Origin: Photobacterium swingsii
GTDB taxonomy: Bacteria; Pseudomonadota; Gammaproteobacteria; Enterobacterales; Vibrionaceae
Length of the DNA: 64,000 bases
Direction of reading: 5' to 3'
NCBI RefSeq assembly: GCF_024346715.1
Contig: NZ_AP024852.1
Coordinates: 1,426,001 to 1,490,000 of the forward strand
Position 1 is the first letter of the stretch. Every line of letters starts with the position of its first letter. Position numbers and translations under genes: made by a program. This document shows positions 7,510-17,006 of this stretch, in pieces. The notes under the pieces are model-generated. The model saw only the letters and a list, made by a program, of their open reading frames with translations, did not search any database and was not told where the DNA came from.

Positions 7510-8910
7510 TTAGAAGTTTGCAGAGCGTGGCGCACGTGGGAATGGGATCACATCACGGATGTTCGCCATACCCGTTACGTACGTTACTAGACGCTCAAAG
7601 CCAAGACCGAAGCCTGAGTGAGGTACAGTACCGTAACGACGTAGGTCGCGGTACCAGTCCATGTGCTCTGGGTCGATACCAATCTCAGCCATACGCTTGT
7701 CTAGTAGTTCTAGACGCTCTTCACGCTGAGAACCACCGATGATTTCACCGATACCCGGTGCAAGAACATCCATCGCTGCAACTGTTTTACCGTCATCGTT
7801 CAAACGCATGTAGAAAGACTTGATGTCTTTCGGGTAGTTCTTAACAACAACCGGTGCTTTGAAGTGTTCTTCTGCTAGGTAACGCTCGTGCTCAGAAGAC
7901 ATGTCGATGCCCCACTCAACATCGAATTCAAATTTGCGACCAGAATCTTTAAGGATTTGGATTGCATCAGTGTAGTCAACTTGTGCGAAGTCAGACTCAA
8001 CGAAGTTCTCTAGACGAGAAATTGCGTCTTTGTTGATGCGTTGTGCGAAGAACTCAAGGTCGTCGCGACGCTCTTCAAGTACCGCTTTGAATACGTACTT
8101 CAGCATGTCTTCTGCTAGTTTCGCTACGTCATCAAGTTCTGCGAAAGCAACTTCAGGCTCTACCATCCAGAATTCAGCAAGGTGGCGGCTAGTGTTTGAG
8201 TTTTCAGCACGGAAAGTTGGGCCGAAAGTGTACACTTTGCTTAGTGCACAAGCGTAAGCTTCTGCGTTTAGCTGACCAGATACTGTTAGGAAGGTTTCTT
8301 TACCGAAGAAGTCTTCGTTGTAATCAACATTGCCTTGTTCTGTGCGAGGTAGGTTTTCCATGTCTAGCGTAGAAACGCGGAACATTTCACCAGCACCTTC
8401 ACAGTCAGACGCTGTGATCAGTGGTGCAGAAACCCAGAAGTAGCCTTGCTCGTGGTAGAAGCGGTGGATAGCTTGCGATAGACAGTTACGAACACGTGCT
8501 ACTGCACCAATCACGTTCGTGCGAGGACGAAGGTGAGCGACTTCACGAAGGTACTCAATTGAGTGACGTGTTTTCGCCATTGGGTATGTGTCTGGGTCTT
8601 CAACTAGGCCAACAACTTTTACGTCTGTTGCCGTTAGTTCAAAATCTTGACCTTTAGCAGGAGACTCAACAATCTTACCAGTGACCTCAACAGAGCAACC
8701 AGTTGTTAGTTTAAGTACTTCTTCCTGGTAATTATTTAACTCATTTGGGACCACGGCCTGAATCGGGTCGAAACAAGAGCCGTCATAAATGGCAAGAAAA
8801 GAGATCCCAGCTTTGGAATCACGACGTGAGCGGATCCAACCGCGGACAGTGACTTCAGTGTCTACTGCCAGCTTACCGCTTAATACGTCTGTTACAGGCG
8901 CGTAAGTCAT
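7510..8910 (-). CDS. asnS: Asparaginyl-tRNA synthetase
   Basis: Class IIb aminoacyl-tRNA synthetase charging tRNA-Asn with asparagine. The 466-residue product equals the E. coli length. The N-terminal OB-fold anticodon-binding domain (about 1-110) has [20 protein letters not shown]. The catalytic domain carries motif 2 ([21 protein letters not shown]) and motif 3 ([10 protein letters not shown]), and the protein ends in [17 protein letters not shown] chose the ATG at 8910 ([12 protein letters not shown]) because it aligns with the family start and GGAG lies 11 bases upstream; longer in-frame starts add non-conserved residues. Monocistronic with its own terminator. Confidence 0.97.
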   Translation of the reverse strand: MTYAPVTDVLSGKLAVDTEVTVRGWIRSRRDSKAGISFLAIYDGSCFDPIQAVVPNELNNYQEEVLKLTTGCSVEVTGKIVESPAKGQDFELTATDVKVVGLVEDPDTYPMAKTRHSIEYLREVAHLRPRTNVIGAVARVRNCLSQAIHRFYHEQGYFWVSAPLITASDCEGAGEMFRVSTLDMENLPRTEQGNVDYNEDFFGKETFLTVSGQLNAEAYACALSKVYTFGPTFRAENSNTSRHLAEFWMVEPEVAFAELDDVAKLAEDMLKYVFKAVLEERRDDLEFFAQRINKDAISRLENFVESDFAQVDYTDAIQILKDSGRKFEFDVEWGIDMSSEHERYLAEEHFKAPVVVKNYPKDIKSFYMRLNDDGKTVAAMDVLAPGIGEIIGGSQREERLELLDKRMAEIGIDPEHMDWYRDLRRYGTVPHSGFGLGFERLVTYVTGMANIRDVIPFPRAPRSANF

Positions 8911-9009
8911 GTTTAAATTATTCTCCGTTAAGGCACTTTGGTCGTAATTGACAATTTGTGCTTTAAGATACATTCCGAAACATCAATATTACCTGTCTCA
9001 CGTCAAGCA

Positions 9010-10629
9010 TCAAGCATTGTTATCACTTGAAAGCGTAAATTGATGAAGTAATCGCTCTAATTGCTCTGCTAACTGCTCAAGATTTACACTAATCTCTCTT
9101 GATTGGGCTGCATGAGAAGAAGTTTCATCTGCGTGTCGGGTAATTGTTTCAATTTTAGTATTCACTGAATCTGCCATATTTGCCTGTTCAGCGCTTTGTT
9201 GTTGGATGTCATTTGCGTGATTGTTAACTACCTGAATATGATTACCTATATTAGATAGTGCTTGTGAAAGCAGCTCAATGGTTTCCATTTTGGCATAAGC
9301 TGTTTTACAGGTGTCTTCAACCGCTTTCGCTGAAGCTTCACTGCCTTGGTGTAAAGTTTCAATAATGATTTGAATATCGCCTGTTGCTTGGTGGGTTCGA
9401 GTGGCAAGGTTTCGTACTTCATCAGCAACCACAGCAAACCCCCGACCTTGATCACCTGCACGTGCAGCTTCAATCGCGGCATTTAATGCAAGTAGATTGG
9501 TTTGTTCGGCAATTCCACGGATCACATCTAAAATACTGGTGACTTGGCTGCTCTGTTCATTTAAATGATTAATTCTGGTTTGAACATTTTCAATGCCATG
9601 TACTAGATGTCGAATGTCGTCACCCGCGCTGATGGCTAACTGTGTACCTTGACGGGCAGAGTCTGATGCATTTTGGCTAAGGGCTGCCGCTTCCGTGGTA
9701 CGTTGTTCGACTTCGTGCTGTTGCTGTTGCATTTGTTCAATGGCCGCACCGATATCGGTTGTTTCAGATCGTTGAGACTCTACAGCGTGTGTCGTTTGTG
9801 AGGCTACGTTAATGAGTTCGTTAGCTTGTAAGGTAAGTGACTCTGAGGTTGTTTGCACTTGTTGCAAGCTGGCAGAGAAGTTATCTAAGAGTTGATCATA
9901 GCTTTGGCATAGTTCACCAATTTCATCCTGGCGTGTTTCGTTGAGGCGAGAGCTGAGATCTTTGTTAATGCTGGTCTGCTTCATATAGTTAGAAACACGA
10001 CGTAATGGGCGCACTATGATGCGTCGAATCATAAATAACGCGAACAAAAAGCCAGTGCCAGCAATAAGTGCCATTATTCCACCTGCGAATAATAGCTCTT
10101 TGTTTACACGTTCATAGAGTGGACCTAAGCGGTATTCAAGGCGAACAACGCCCAATACTTCACCCTCAGGCACAATATGACAGGTTAGGCAGTTAGTGCC
10201 GCGATAATCTTTACTGGCTTTCATCGGCAGAGCAACCAGTAAATTTTTCCCGCTGGGTGTTTCGATAGTTTCAACAATCTGTTCGCCTTGTAACGCACGA
10301 CGGTCAAAGTTATCTATGGGTGTTTGTCCTTCAAATCCTGTACCAAAATACTTGGTGATACCTTCACCTCGGATAACGCGAACATTATCAATCCCTGTAT
10401 GTGACAATACTTTTTGGCGCAATGTCTCTCGTTGCGCCATTGCGCCCGTTAACATCATCATATTTAAGCTGTCAAAGTAGTTACCTGCTTTATCAAGCGT
10501 TTGTTCGCTTATTACGGATTGCAATAGGGCTTTTTGTTGGTGAGATTCGTAGGTTAAAGAGGCGGCTAATACCAAAGTAAAAACAGCCAAAAGTGTTAAA
10601 AGTAATTTGTGAGCAATGGTTAATCGCAT
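9010..10629 (-). CDS. Methyl-accepting chemotaxis protein with periplasmic haem-c motif
   Basis: Transmembrane chemoreceptor of 539 residues. Membrane helix 1 spans about 8-25 and helix 2 about 180-203; a ~150-residue periplasmic sensor lies between, then HAMP, then a cytoplasmic signalling domain with the conserved hairpin tip [20 protein letters not shown]. The sensor contains CLTCH at 147-151, a classical CxxCH covalent haem-c site, followed by [14 protein letters not shown]. Haem-c sensor domains are known in some chemoreceptors, for example in Geobacter, and can sense redox state or gases. No C-terminal CheR-binding pentapeptide is visible. The ATG at 10629 has AAGGA eight bases upstream; a longer frame adds 34 non-conserved residues. 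Confidence 0.9.
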   Translation of the reverse strand: MRLTIAHKLLLTLLAVFTLVLAASLTYESHQQKALLQSVISEQTLDKAGNYFDSLNMMMLTGAMAQRETLRQKVLSHTGIDNVRVIRGEGITKYFGTGFEGQTPIDNFDRRALQGEQIVETIETPSGKNLLVALPMKASKDYRGTNCLTCHIVPEGEVLGVVRLEYRLGPLYERVNKELLFAGGIMALIAGTGFLFALFMIRRIIVRPLRRVSNYMKQTSINKDLSSRLNETRQDEIGELCQSYDQLLDNFSASLQQVQTTSESLTLQANELINVASQTTHAVESQRSETTDIGAAIEQMQQQQHEVEQRTTEAAALSQNASDSARQGTQLAISAGDDIRHLVHGIENVQTRINHLNEQSSQVTSILDVIRGIAEQTNLLALNAAIEAARAGDQGRGFAVVADEVRNLATRTHQATGDIQIIIETLHQGSEASAKAVEDTCKTAYAKMETIELLSQALSNIGNHIQVVNNHANDIQQQSAEQANMADSVNTKIETITRHADETSSHAAQSREISVNLEQLAEQLERLLHQFTLSSDNNA

Positions 10630-10974
10630 GTATTTCTTCCTTAAAAGCGATTGATGGCACTGCGGTCTAATGCCGCTTTTTTGATGCTTGTTAGAGGCTT
10701 TTTGAAGCGTCCAGTGTGGAAGGGTGATCACACATGCTGATATGTTACTGATTAAAAATGTTAACCATTAATTTCAATGTGGTTATTGTGATGTAGCGCA
10801 TGCAATTGCATGCTTTATTGAATAGTGATGAAATATAACTCTGCCACAGGCGTTGAACGCGGCTTTTACTGTCAGTAAATATATGAAAGTTGCGCCAAAA
10901 CTTTGTCGTTAAGGCGCAATGTCGTGATTTATTCTTATTACTATACGTGATGGTTCATCGGGAATTTATGCCAT
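10630..10974. other. Spacer between chemoreceptor gene and lipoprotein gene
   Basis: Holds the chemoreceptor promoter, a perfect 16-bp palindrome at 10798-10813, and a 7-bp inverted repeat TTGCGCC/GGCGCAA (10890-10896 with 10913-10919) that may help end the lipoprotein transcript. No gene seen. Confidence 0.5.
10798..10813. promoter_or_regulatory. Perfect 16-bp palindrome upstream of chemoreceptor gene
   Basis: GCATGCAATTGCATGC equals its own reverse complement. It lies about 170 bp upstream of the chemoreceptor ATG. It could be an operator for a dimeric regulator; the binding protein is unknown. Confidence 0.35.
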
Positions 10975-13791
10975 TCACGGCGTAATATATTCACACGCTC
11001 TACCATCATCAAGGATCGTACCGTTAGCGATACCTGGTGGACGAGGCTGAGGCTGCCCTTCAGGGACAACGGGTGGTTGGATAGTTGTGACGTTAGGTAC
11101 GTCATTGGCACTGATAAAGGTGATAGTGTCACTCCATACTTCACCTTCATCCGCAGCAAATTGTAAACCTGCTTGCCATCGTGTTTGGTGATTAAATGCT
11201 TTAATCGTGAAACGTAAACCATCCGATTCGGTGAGTGTAATACGTTCGTTCAGCGAACCATCCACGGCTTGGTAAAATAAGCTACCATCCTCGTCAACTT
11301 TCCAGTGGATATCGATATTAAAGCCACATCCTGCTGAATCGATATATTTTCCACGGAAGAAATCGCCATCGAATTCGTCACTCAGTTTTAAAAAACGTGA
11401 GCTGTCACTGGCAAATTTCAGCGCTTTGTCATCACTGGCAATGCCTGTCTCACCAATTAGCATCGCTTCATTGAAGCGCACCATTTTGTTGTCCCAACCA
11501 ACCATACAAGCCGCTGTTTCATTCTGATATTGGGTTTTGGTTGATTTTGATAATGGTGCAATTGTTGTCATGTCCCAACCTGAATCACCTGTGATACACG
11601 CCGTGAGTTCGAAGGGAGAATATTCTTTGTTGATGGATGAAAAGATAGAATTGACGACAGGACCAAATGGGTCAAAGCGCGAGAAGAACACTTTATAAGC
11701 GTAGAGATTAGTATTGCGATCTCGGCTGGTAACCGCCATCAAATCAAAATCTTTTTCTTGTGCAGGATCCCAATTGATCTTGAGGTAACCTTCAGAAGTA
11801 TGCGTCCATGTACGATCATTAAACTGGCGATCACCGTTGATGTAATATTCCCATGTGTTGTCGGGTTTTAAGATCACAGTGTCGATATCACCACTTTCTG
11901 TTAACTGAACGAGGTGTTGGTTGATCAGTCCGCTAATATCTTCTGCGGTAAATCGCTCATCCCCACCACATTCTATGATGGCATTGAGGAACTTGTCTGT
12001 TGTTGCTGTTGAGGTATCGCCAAAGGTACATCGGCCAAAGGGCGGTAGGTTACTGCGACTTGCCGCAGCAAAAATCTGTGCTTTAGCATTGTTATCGAAC
12101 CCCGCGAAATGAAACGGTTCGAATTTCAATAAGGTTTCACCAATATTGACGAAGTTTCGATCTTCCACCAAAAAGAGGTTGTTGGTGGTGAAGCGGTAAC
12201 TATCATCAAGCTGTTTGACAATATCTGGCACGACAAATTGAATAAACTCAGTATTGCCTAATGTGACAGGGGCGAAGGTACCTTCTGTGAACACATCCCA
12301 GTTATCGCCAGCAACATTGAACCAGTAATAAGCGGTATAGAAGCCCTCGTCTTGAACAAACTCGACCACGAATTTATCCGATAAACTAAAGCCTTTCGTT
12401 TCTAACACTTGGCTAGCGTGTACGTCGCTTATGACATCTTCAAGTGCCGTGATATGAACACTAGGTTGAGCGGGTGGGCTGACTCGACAAGCGTCGTTGT
12501 TGTCACGGGTATCGCACAATAAATACTGCTCTTTTTGCGGTTGCCATGTGAAATAAAAACCGTAGGTATCTTCCGTAAATTCTGTGTCGGCTGGGATATA
12601 TTTACTGATGTGATGATTGTCTTTAGATGACAAGAAATAACGGATCTTCTTACCTGTGAGTGGATAAACCTTAACGCTGAGATTATTGCCCAACTCTTCA
12701 TTGCCTTGTAGGGCCGAGTTTGTCATTAAGGCTGTTTTTTTGGTGGTTAATACTACCTTGTCATAGTCAAATAAGCCCTGCCAGCCACCTCCTGTAAACA
12801 CTTGTTTAGAAATGTCATTGGATGAAAAGCGTGTACTTTCACTGAAATAAGTAAAGTAAGTGGAGAAGTTGATATCGGTGCTGCCATCTTTTCGCCAACC
12901 TGTATCCGTCTGGCGGGTTTCTGTACCATCGTAGGCATATTGATTTGCGTTGATGCCGCTACCCTGATTCGAATCAAAACTATTTAGACGCCAATAGCCG
13001 TCAGTTAATATCGCTTCGATGTTGCCTTCAGCGCCGAGTTGTTCGGAGTAGGTGCGATCAATAATGCCATCAGTAATATCTCTTACTTTAGTGAGTATCA
13101 AAATATTTTGCAGTGTCATGCCCAGCGTGCCTAATTGCGGACGTAAAGCAGACTCTATTTCGCTGTTTATCTGCGTCATGTAGGCAGTAGCTTCGCGGAG
13201 TTTTCGCACGTTAGGATCAACCGCAGTTTCGAGGAATACTCCCCAATCACCTTTTTCGACAACACGTTTTGCGATGGCTTGGTAAGCTAGAGTGCTGTTT
13301 AACGATACCACGACCTCACTACTTGTTAATGGCACCATGTAAAGGTGTTTAGGTAAAGGATCGCCAATAATGACTTCAGGTTCATTAAAAAGATCGACGA
13401 GTAGTACTGCATTCACACGCAACGAGGTATCGGCATCAAATTGATAGCCGCCGTTACTGAGTTTTTGCCAACCAGAAAGTGTCGAGGTGCGGTAAATTTT
13501 CCCCTGACCGTCAATCAGAACGATTTTGAAATTCTTTTCTTGCAGGCTAGAGAGAATATCCGCGTGGGCGGTATTAATAATGCTGAGCGACAGTGGTGAT
13601 TTTGGTTGAGGCAATATCGATTGATATGCCGTTGCGAGTCCTTCTGGTACATCGACAGTGACCGTAAATCGACTAGAAATTTCAACAACTTCTTGTGGTA
13701 CGACAGCTGGGTCATCACTGCTGCCACCTCCGCAGGCTGTTAATATTCCACTAAGCATGGCTACAGCCATGATGCGAATGAAAGCACGCAT
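10975..13791 (-). CDS. Large hypothetical lipoprotein (938 aa)
   Basis: Not recognised as a family. The N-terminus is a lipoprotein signal: MRAFIRIMAVAMLSGILTAC with an LTAC lipobox, then GGGSSDD, a flexible linker typical of surface or outer-membrane lipoproteins (no Asp at +2, so no inner-membrane retention signal). The rest is rich in beta-prone, aromatic and Thr/Ser segments with several paired cysteines (for example LLCDTRDNNDACRV and FELTACITGDSGWDM), which fits an extracytoplasmic, disulfide-bonded protein. The end is proline-rich (PPVVPEGQPQPRPPG). It stands alone between a chemoreceptor and queE. Confidence 0.75.
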   Translation of the reverse strand: MRAFIRIMAVAMLSGILTACGGGSSDDPAVVPQEVVEISSRFTVTVDVPEGLATAYQSILPQPKSPLSLSIINTAHADILSSLQEKNFKIVLIDGQGKIYRTSTLSGWQKLSNGGYQFDADTSLRVNAVLLVDLFNEPEVIIGDPLPKHLYMVPLTSSEVVVSLNSTLAYQAIAKRVVEKGDWGVFLETAVDPNVRKLREATAYMTQINSEIESALRPQLGTLGMTLQNILILTKVRDITDGIIDRTYSEQLGAEGNIEAILTDGYWRLNSFDSNQGSGINANQYAYDGTETRQTDTGWRKDGSTDINFSTYFTYFSESTRFSSNDISKQVFTGGGWQGLFDYDKVVLTTKKTALMTNSALQGNEELGNNLSVKVYPLTGKKIRYFLSSKDNHHISKYIPADTEFTEDTYGFYFTWQPQKEQYLLCDTRDNNDACRVSPPAQPSVHITALEDVISDVHASQVLETKGFSLSDKFVVEFVQDEGFYTAYYWFNVAGDNWDVFTEGTFAPVTLGNTEFIQFVVPDIVKQLDDSYRFTTNNLFLVEDRNFVNIGETLLKFEPFHFAGFDNNAKAQIFAAASRSNLPPFGRCTFGDTSTATTDKFLNAIIECGGDERFTAEDISGLINQHLVQLTESGDIDTVILKPDNTWEYYINGDRQFNDRTWTHTSEGYLKINWDPAQEKDFDLMAVTSRDRNTNLYAYKVFFSRFDPFGPVVNSIFSSINKEYSPFELTACITGDSGWDMTTIAPLSKSTKTQYQNETAACMVGWDNKMVRFNEAMLIGETGIASDDKALKFASDSSRFLKLSDEFDGDFFRGKYIDSAGCGFNIDIHWKVDEDGSLFYQAVDGSLNERITLTESDGLRFTIKAFNHQTRWQAGLQFAADEGEVWSDTITFISANDVPNVTTIQPPVVPEGQPQPRPPGIANGTILDDGRACEYITP

Positions 13792-14121
13792 AGCAACTCC
13801 CCTGTTAAAAAATAAATTCGTGTTAAATCACGAAGGTTTAGCTTGAAGGCATTCCTCATCATTAATAGCTGTGGTGTTACTTATCTGAATAGGCGCTACT
13901 TGCGAGAAATGTCGATCTATTTTGGGAGAGTATAGAAAGGCAATGAGGGGGCTTGTGTGAAACTATGCGACCTATCTTGAAGATGGTGCGAGGGTCTAAA
14001 AAATAAGAAAGTGTAAAAGAGTACGAGAAAAGTGTGGGAAGAAGGAGAAGCTCAGTCGTGACATGTACTGAGCTTAAACACTCGCGTGGTGTAACTCTCG
14101 ATGGCGGTGCGCTAAGTGTGC
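13792..14121. other. Spacer between lipoprotein gene and queE
   Basis: Contains the lipoprotein promoter (AT-rich stretch just right of 13792) and the end of the queE transcript. A 5-bp hairpin CTAAG-TGTG-CTTAG near 14112-14125 overlaps the queE stop. No gene is supported. Confidence 0.4.
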
Positions 14122-14790
14122 TTAGGCGATAGCAAGGTATTTGTGCGTTTGAATCGATAAACGCCAATTACGCTTTACACAGGTTTCAATACAAAGCTCA
14201 GTCGCGCGTGGTTTTTGGCTGATTGGTTGGAGTGCAATCGTGACATCACTACGTAATGTTTTGCCATTTAGCAATGCATCTAGCTGATCAACATCTTTTT
14301 GGGTGCCGACTGGGTGCTTGATTTCATTGGCGCGCTCTAATGCGCTTGCGAGCACAGGTAGTTTAGCTTTCATGTTAATTTTAGGCGAAACAGTCACCCA
14401 AGTTGCTGTCGTTGCCATGACATCAGATGTGCCGCTGGTTTCAATTTGGCACTGAAAGCCTGCGTTTTCTAATGCTTGCGTTAGGGGCATCAAATCATAG
14501 ATGCATGGTTCGCCACCTGTGATAACCACGTGTTTTGCGGTGTAGCCTTGATCAATCAGTAACTGTACAACGCCATTTGCGTCGAGTTCTGTCCACAATG
14601 GAGAGTCTTCTTTTTTCGCCATGATGGTATCAAGGTCGGTAAAATCACTGGGTTCTGCACTCCAGGTTTGTTTGGTATCACACCAAGAACAACCAACAGG
14701 GCATACCTGCAATCGAACAAAAATGGCAGGAACACCAGTGAAAACACCTTCACCTTGAATCGTTTCAAAGACTTCGTTTAATTTGTACAC
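14122..14790 (-). CDS. queE: 7-carboxy-7-deazaguanine synthase (queuosine pathway)
   Basis: Radical-SAM enzyme that converts 6-carboxy-tetrahydropterin to 7-carboxy-7-deazaguanine, a step towards queuosine in tRNA. The product is 222 residues. The iron-sulfur motif is C30-PVG-C34-SW-C37 (CxxxCxxC), preceded by FETIQGEGVFTGVPAIFVRL, which lines the substrate site. VVITGGEPC holds the SAM-contacting GGEP, and VSPK follows near 130. The C-terminus RNWRLSIQTHKYLAI is typical. The gene is divergent from mlc. No riboswitch is apparent in the 218-base spacer. Confidence 0.95.
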   Translation of the reverse strand: MYKLNEVFETIQGEGVFTGVPAIFVRLQVCPVGCSWCDTKQTWSAEPSDFTDLDTIMAKKEDSPLWTELDANGVVQLLIDQGYTAKHVVITGGEPCIYDLMPLTQALENAGFQCQIETSGTSDVMATTATWVTVSPKINMKAKLPVLASALERANEIKHPVGTQKDVDQLDALLNGKTLRSDVTIALQPISQKPRATELCIETCVKRNWRLSIQTHKYLAIA

Positions 14791-15008
14791 CGTAAACCTC
14801 AGTGGAGAATGCTAATTTCATTCAACGAAAAAATTACGCAAAATATTGCCTAATGGCATGTGTTTCTGCGCCATGTAGCGAAGGAATAATGCGCTAATGT
14901 GTAATTCATCGTGATGAGTATCACGTACTGGGAAGATTCGACTTCACAATTACTTCGCAAAGTAAAAAAATTCACTAGTACGTTTTTTTCTTATCAGGAG
15001 TATTGGCA

Positions 15009-16226
15009 ATGTATGTCGCTCAGCCTGGACATATCGATCATATAAAACGAAACAATGCCGGCAGCGTCTATAAGCTCATTGACCAGTTTGGACCTATCTC
15101 TCGTATCGAACTATCGAAGCGAAGTCAGTTAGCACCAGCCAGTATTACCAAAATAACCCGTGAATTAATTGATGCGCATCTTATCAAAGAAACCCCGTAT
15201 CAGGAATCAACAAGTCGAGGTCGTCCTGCGATCGGTTTAGTTCCCGCCAATGAAGGCTGGCAATTCATGTCATTGCGCTTGGGTCGAGGTTATTTAACCA
15301 TCGCCTTGCACGAGTTAGGCGGCGACATTTTGGTTGAAGAACGCCAGAATATTGATGAACTCGAACAAGATGATGTGCTTAGTAAGCTGTTGGAAGAGAT
15401 CAATACCTTTTTTGCTAATCATGTTAATGAAGTTGATCGTATTACGGCGATTGCAGTGTCGTTACCGGGAGTCGTGAACGCACATGACGGTGTGGTTGTG
15501 CAGATGCCGCATTATAATGTTGAGAACTTAGCATTAGGTCCTGCACTTCATGAAGAGACAGGTTTACCTGTCTTTATTGGCAATGACACGCGTTCGTGGA
15601 CATTAGCGGAAAAGTTGTTTGGTAATTCGCGCGGTGTCGCTAATTCAATTTTAGTGTCGGTACACCATGGTGTAGGCGCGGGGATCGTGCTTGATAATAC
15701 GGTACTACAAGGTCGAATTGGTAATGTGGGAGAGTTGGGGCATATTCAAATTAAGCCCTATGGCAAGCGCTGCTTCTGTGGCAATCATGGCTGTCTTGAA
15801 ACGGTTGCCAGTTTACCTGCGGTGATCGAGCAAGTTGAAACACGCTTACGTGAAGGGCACCCATCGTCGTTGCATGGCCGAAAGGTAACCATAGAAACTA
15901 TTTGTGAAGCGGCATTAAATAATGACACCTTGGCGCGCCAAGTCATTATTGAGTTAGGACACCACCTTGGCCAAGCTATTGCGATTATGGTCAACTTGTT
16001 TAACCCAGAAAAAATCTTAATTGGTGGTGAGTTAAACCATGCCAAGAAAATTCTTTATCCGGCCATTATGGAATGCATTCGTACGCAATCTTTGCCTGTT
16101 TATAATAAAGACTTAGAGATTGACGAGAGCTGCTTTTACACGCAAGCAACCATGCCGGGTGCTGCTTTGGTAAAACAGGCGCTTTATGATGGACACTTAT
16201 TGATGAAGCTGATCAACGAAGGGTGA
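15009..16226 (+). CDS. mlc: Mlc, ROK-family glucose-responsive transcriptional repressor
   Basis: Repressor of PTS and sugar-uptake genes; in E. coli Mlc is titrated to the membrane by unphosphorylated glucose permease PtsG. The 405-residue product has an N-terminal winged helix (GSVYKLIDQFGPISRIELSK, then APASITKITREL) and a ROK domain. The zinc site GKRCFCGNHGCLE is present, and NLFNPEKILIGGEL near the end matches E. coli Mlc. ATG 15009 was chosen because AGGAG lies eight bases upstream and MYVAQPGHIDHIK aligns with Mlc; a TTG at 15003 is too close to the ribosome site. Its regulon is probably unlinked. Confidence 0.93.
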   Translation: MYVAQPGHIDHIKRNNAGSVYKLIDQFGPISRIELSKRSQLAPASITKITRELIDAHLIKETPYQESTSRGRPAIGLVPANEGWQFMSLRLGRGYLTIALHELGGDILVEERQNIDELEQDDVLSKLLEEINTFFANHVNEVDRITAIAVSLPGVVNAHDGVVVQMPHYNVENLALGPALHEETGLPVFIGNDTRSWTLAEKLFGNSRGVANSILVSVHHGVGAGIVLDNTVLQGRIGNVGELGHIQIKPYGKRCFCGNHGCLETVASLPAVIEQVETRLREGHPSSLHGRKVTIETICEAALNNDTLARQVIIELGHHLGQAIAIMVNLFNPEKILIGGELNHAKKILYPAIMECIRTQSLPVYNKDLEIDESCFYTQATMPGAALVKQALYDGHLLMKLINEG

Positions 16227-16282
16227 AAGCTTCGTGTGCTAGGTCTAGCAGTTGAACACGAGTTATAAACTAGCTTGAAATG

Positions 16283-16310
16283 AAAAAGCAGCCGAGTGGC
16301 TGCTTTTTTT
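16283..16310. terminator. Bidirectional terminator between mlc and the phosphorus-uptake cassette
   Basis: Eleven-pair stem AAAAAGCAGCC/GGCTGCTTTTT with GAGT loop and T-runs on both strands. It serves mlc (+) and the six-gene operon ending at 16346 (-). Confidence 0.92.
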
Positions 16311-16345
16311 ATATGTCTAGATTCGGGCGGTTAAGTTATTCATGA

Positions 16346-17005
16346 TTAATCCCAGCTTAATACCGTCCAGTTGGGTTGATTGGCATGTGCTCGAAGGCGA
16401 GGGCAAGGGTTAACCAAATAGGCAAAATCTGCATGCTCACACAAAGCCAAATCATTGATTGAATCCGTATAGAAGTGTACTTCACTATAGTCTTTTTCTT
16501 GCGCGGCAAGCCACTGATTAAGGCGCGTTACTTTGCCTTCTTGATAACTTGGCACGCCTGAAATCTGGCTGGTGTAGCAATTATTCGATTCGACTAAATC
16601 AATCCCTAACGCAACGGGAATCCCTAAGCGACGGCCGACGGCTTGAACTAGGAATGTCACTGACGCTGAGATGATCACCATGTCGATATTGTCACGCTTC
16701 AATTGCGCAATCAGTGTCTTAGAGTGATTAAACTGCAGGGCTAAGATATGTGATTCTACGCATTCAGCCACCAGTGCATCAACGTCTGCTTTAGGCATAG
16801 CAGTAAGGGGAGCCATCGAGAAGTTGAGGTAATCCTCCATATCTAGCTTCCCTTCGGCATATAGTCCCATTAGCCGTTGATCTTCGTCGATAAATCCTGT
16901 GTCGGTCACAATGCCTTTCTCAACTAAAAAAGTATTCCAGATCATCGCACAATCAGCATTGATCAGGGTTTCATCCATATCAAAAACATAAAGAGGAGTT
17001 GGCAT
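16346..17005 (-). CDS. HAD-superfamily phosphatase (SerB-like subclass IB)
   Basis: Cytoplasmic phosphomonoesterase of 219 residues. HAD motif I is FDMDETLIN (nucleophile D9, acid/base D11), motif II is MVIISAS, the conserved Lys lies in QEGKVTRL, and motif III is YTDSINDLALCEHAD. The helical cap between motifs I and II and the overall length match phosphoserine-phosphatase-like members; it is not PhnX phosphonatase. It is the last gene of a tightly packed operon, beginning one base after the ATPase stop, so translation is likely coupled. In context it may release phosphate from the monoester made by the upstream hydrolase. The substrate is unknown. Confidence 0.85.
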   Translation of the reverse strand: MPTPLYVFDMDETLINADCAMIWNTFLVEKGIVTDTGFIDEDQRLMGLYAEGKLDMEDYLNFSMAPLTAMPKADVDALVAECVESHILALQFNHSKTLIAQLKRDNIDMVIISASVTFLVQAVGRRLGIPVALGIDLVESNNCYTSQISGVPSYQEGKVTRLNQWLAAQEKDYSEVHFYTDSINDLALCEHADFAYLVNPCPRLRAHANQPNWTVLSWD

Positions 17006-17006
17006 G

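Noticed and set aside
9246..9482. 78-codon frame inside the chemoreceptor gene
   Set aside because: Out-of-frame shadow of the conserved signalling domain.
13877..14167. 96-codon frame on the minus strand overlapping the queE end
   Set aside because: It overlaps queE out of frame, is unusually rich in Ser, Leu and Pro, and lacks a ribosome site.
16346..17005. PhnX phosphonoacetaldehyde hydrolase
   Set aside because: Motif I FDMDETLIN and the cap are SerB-like, without the PhnX N-terminal pattern, and no PhnW aminotransferase is present.
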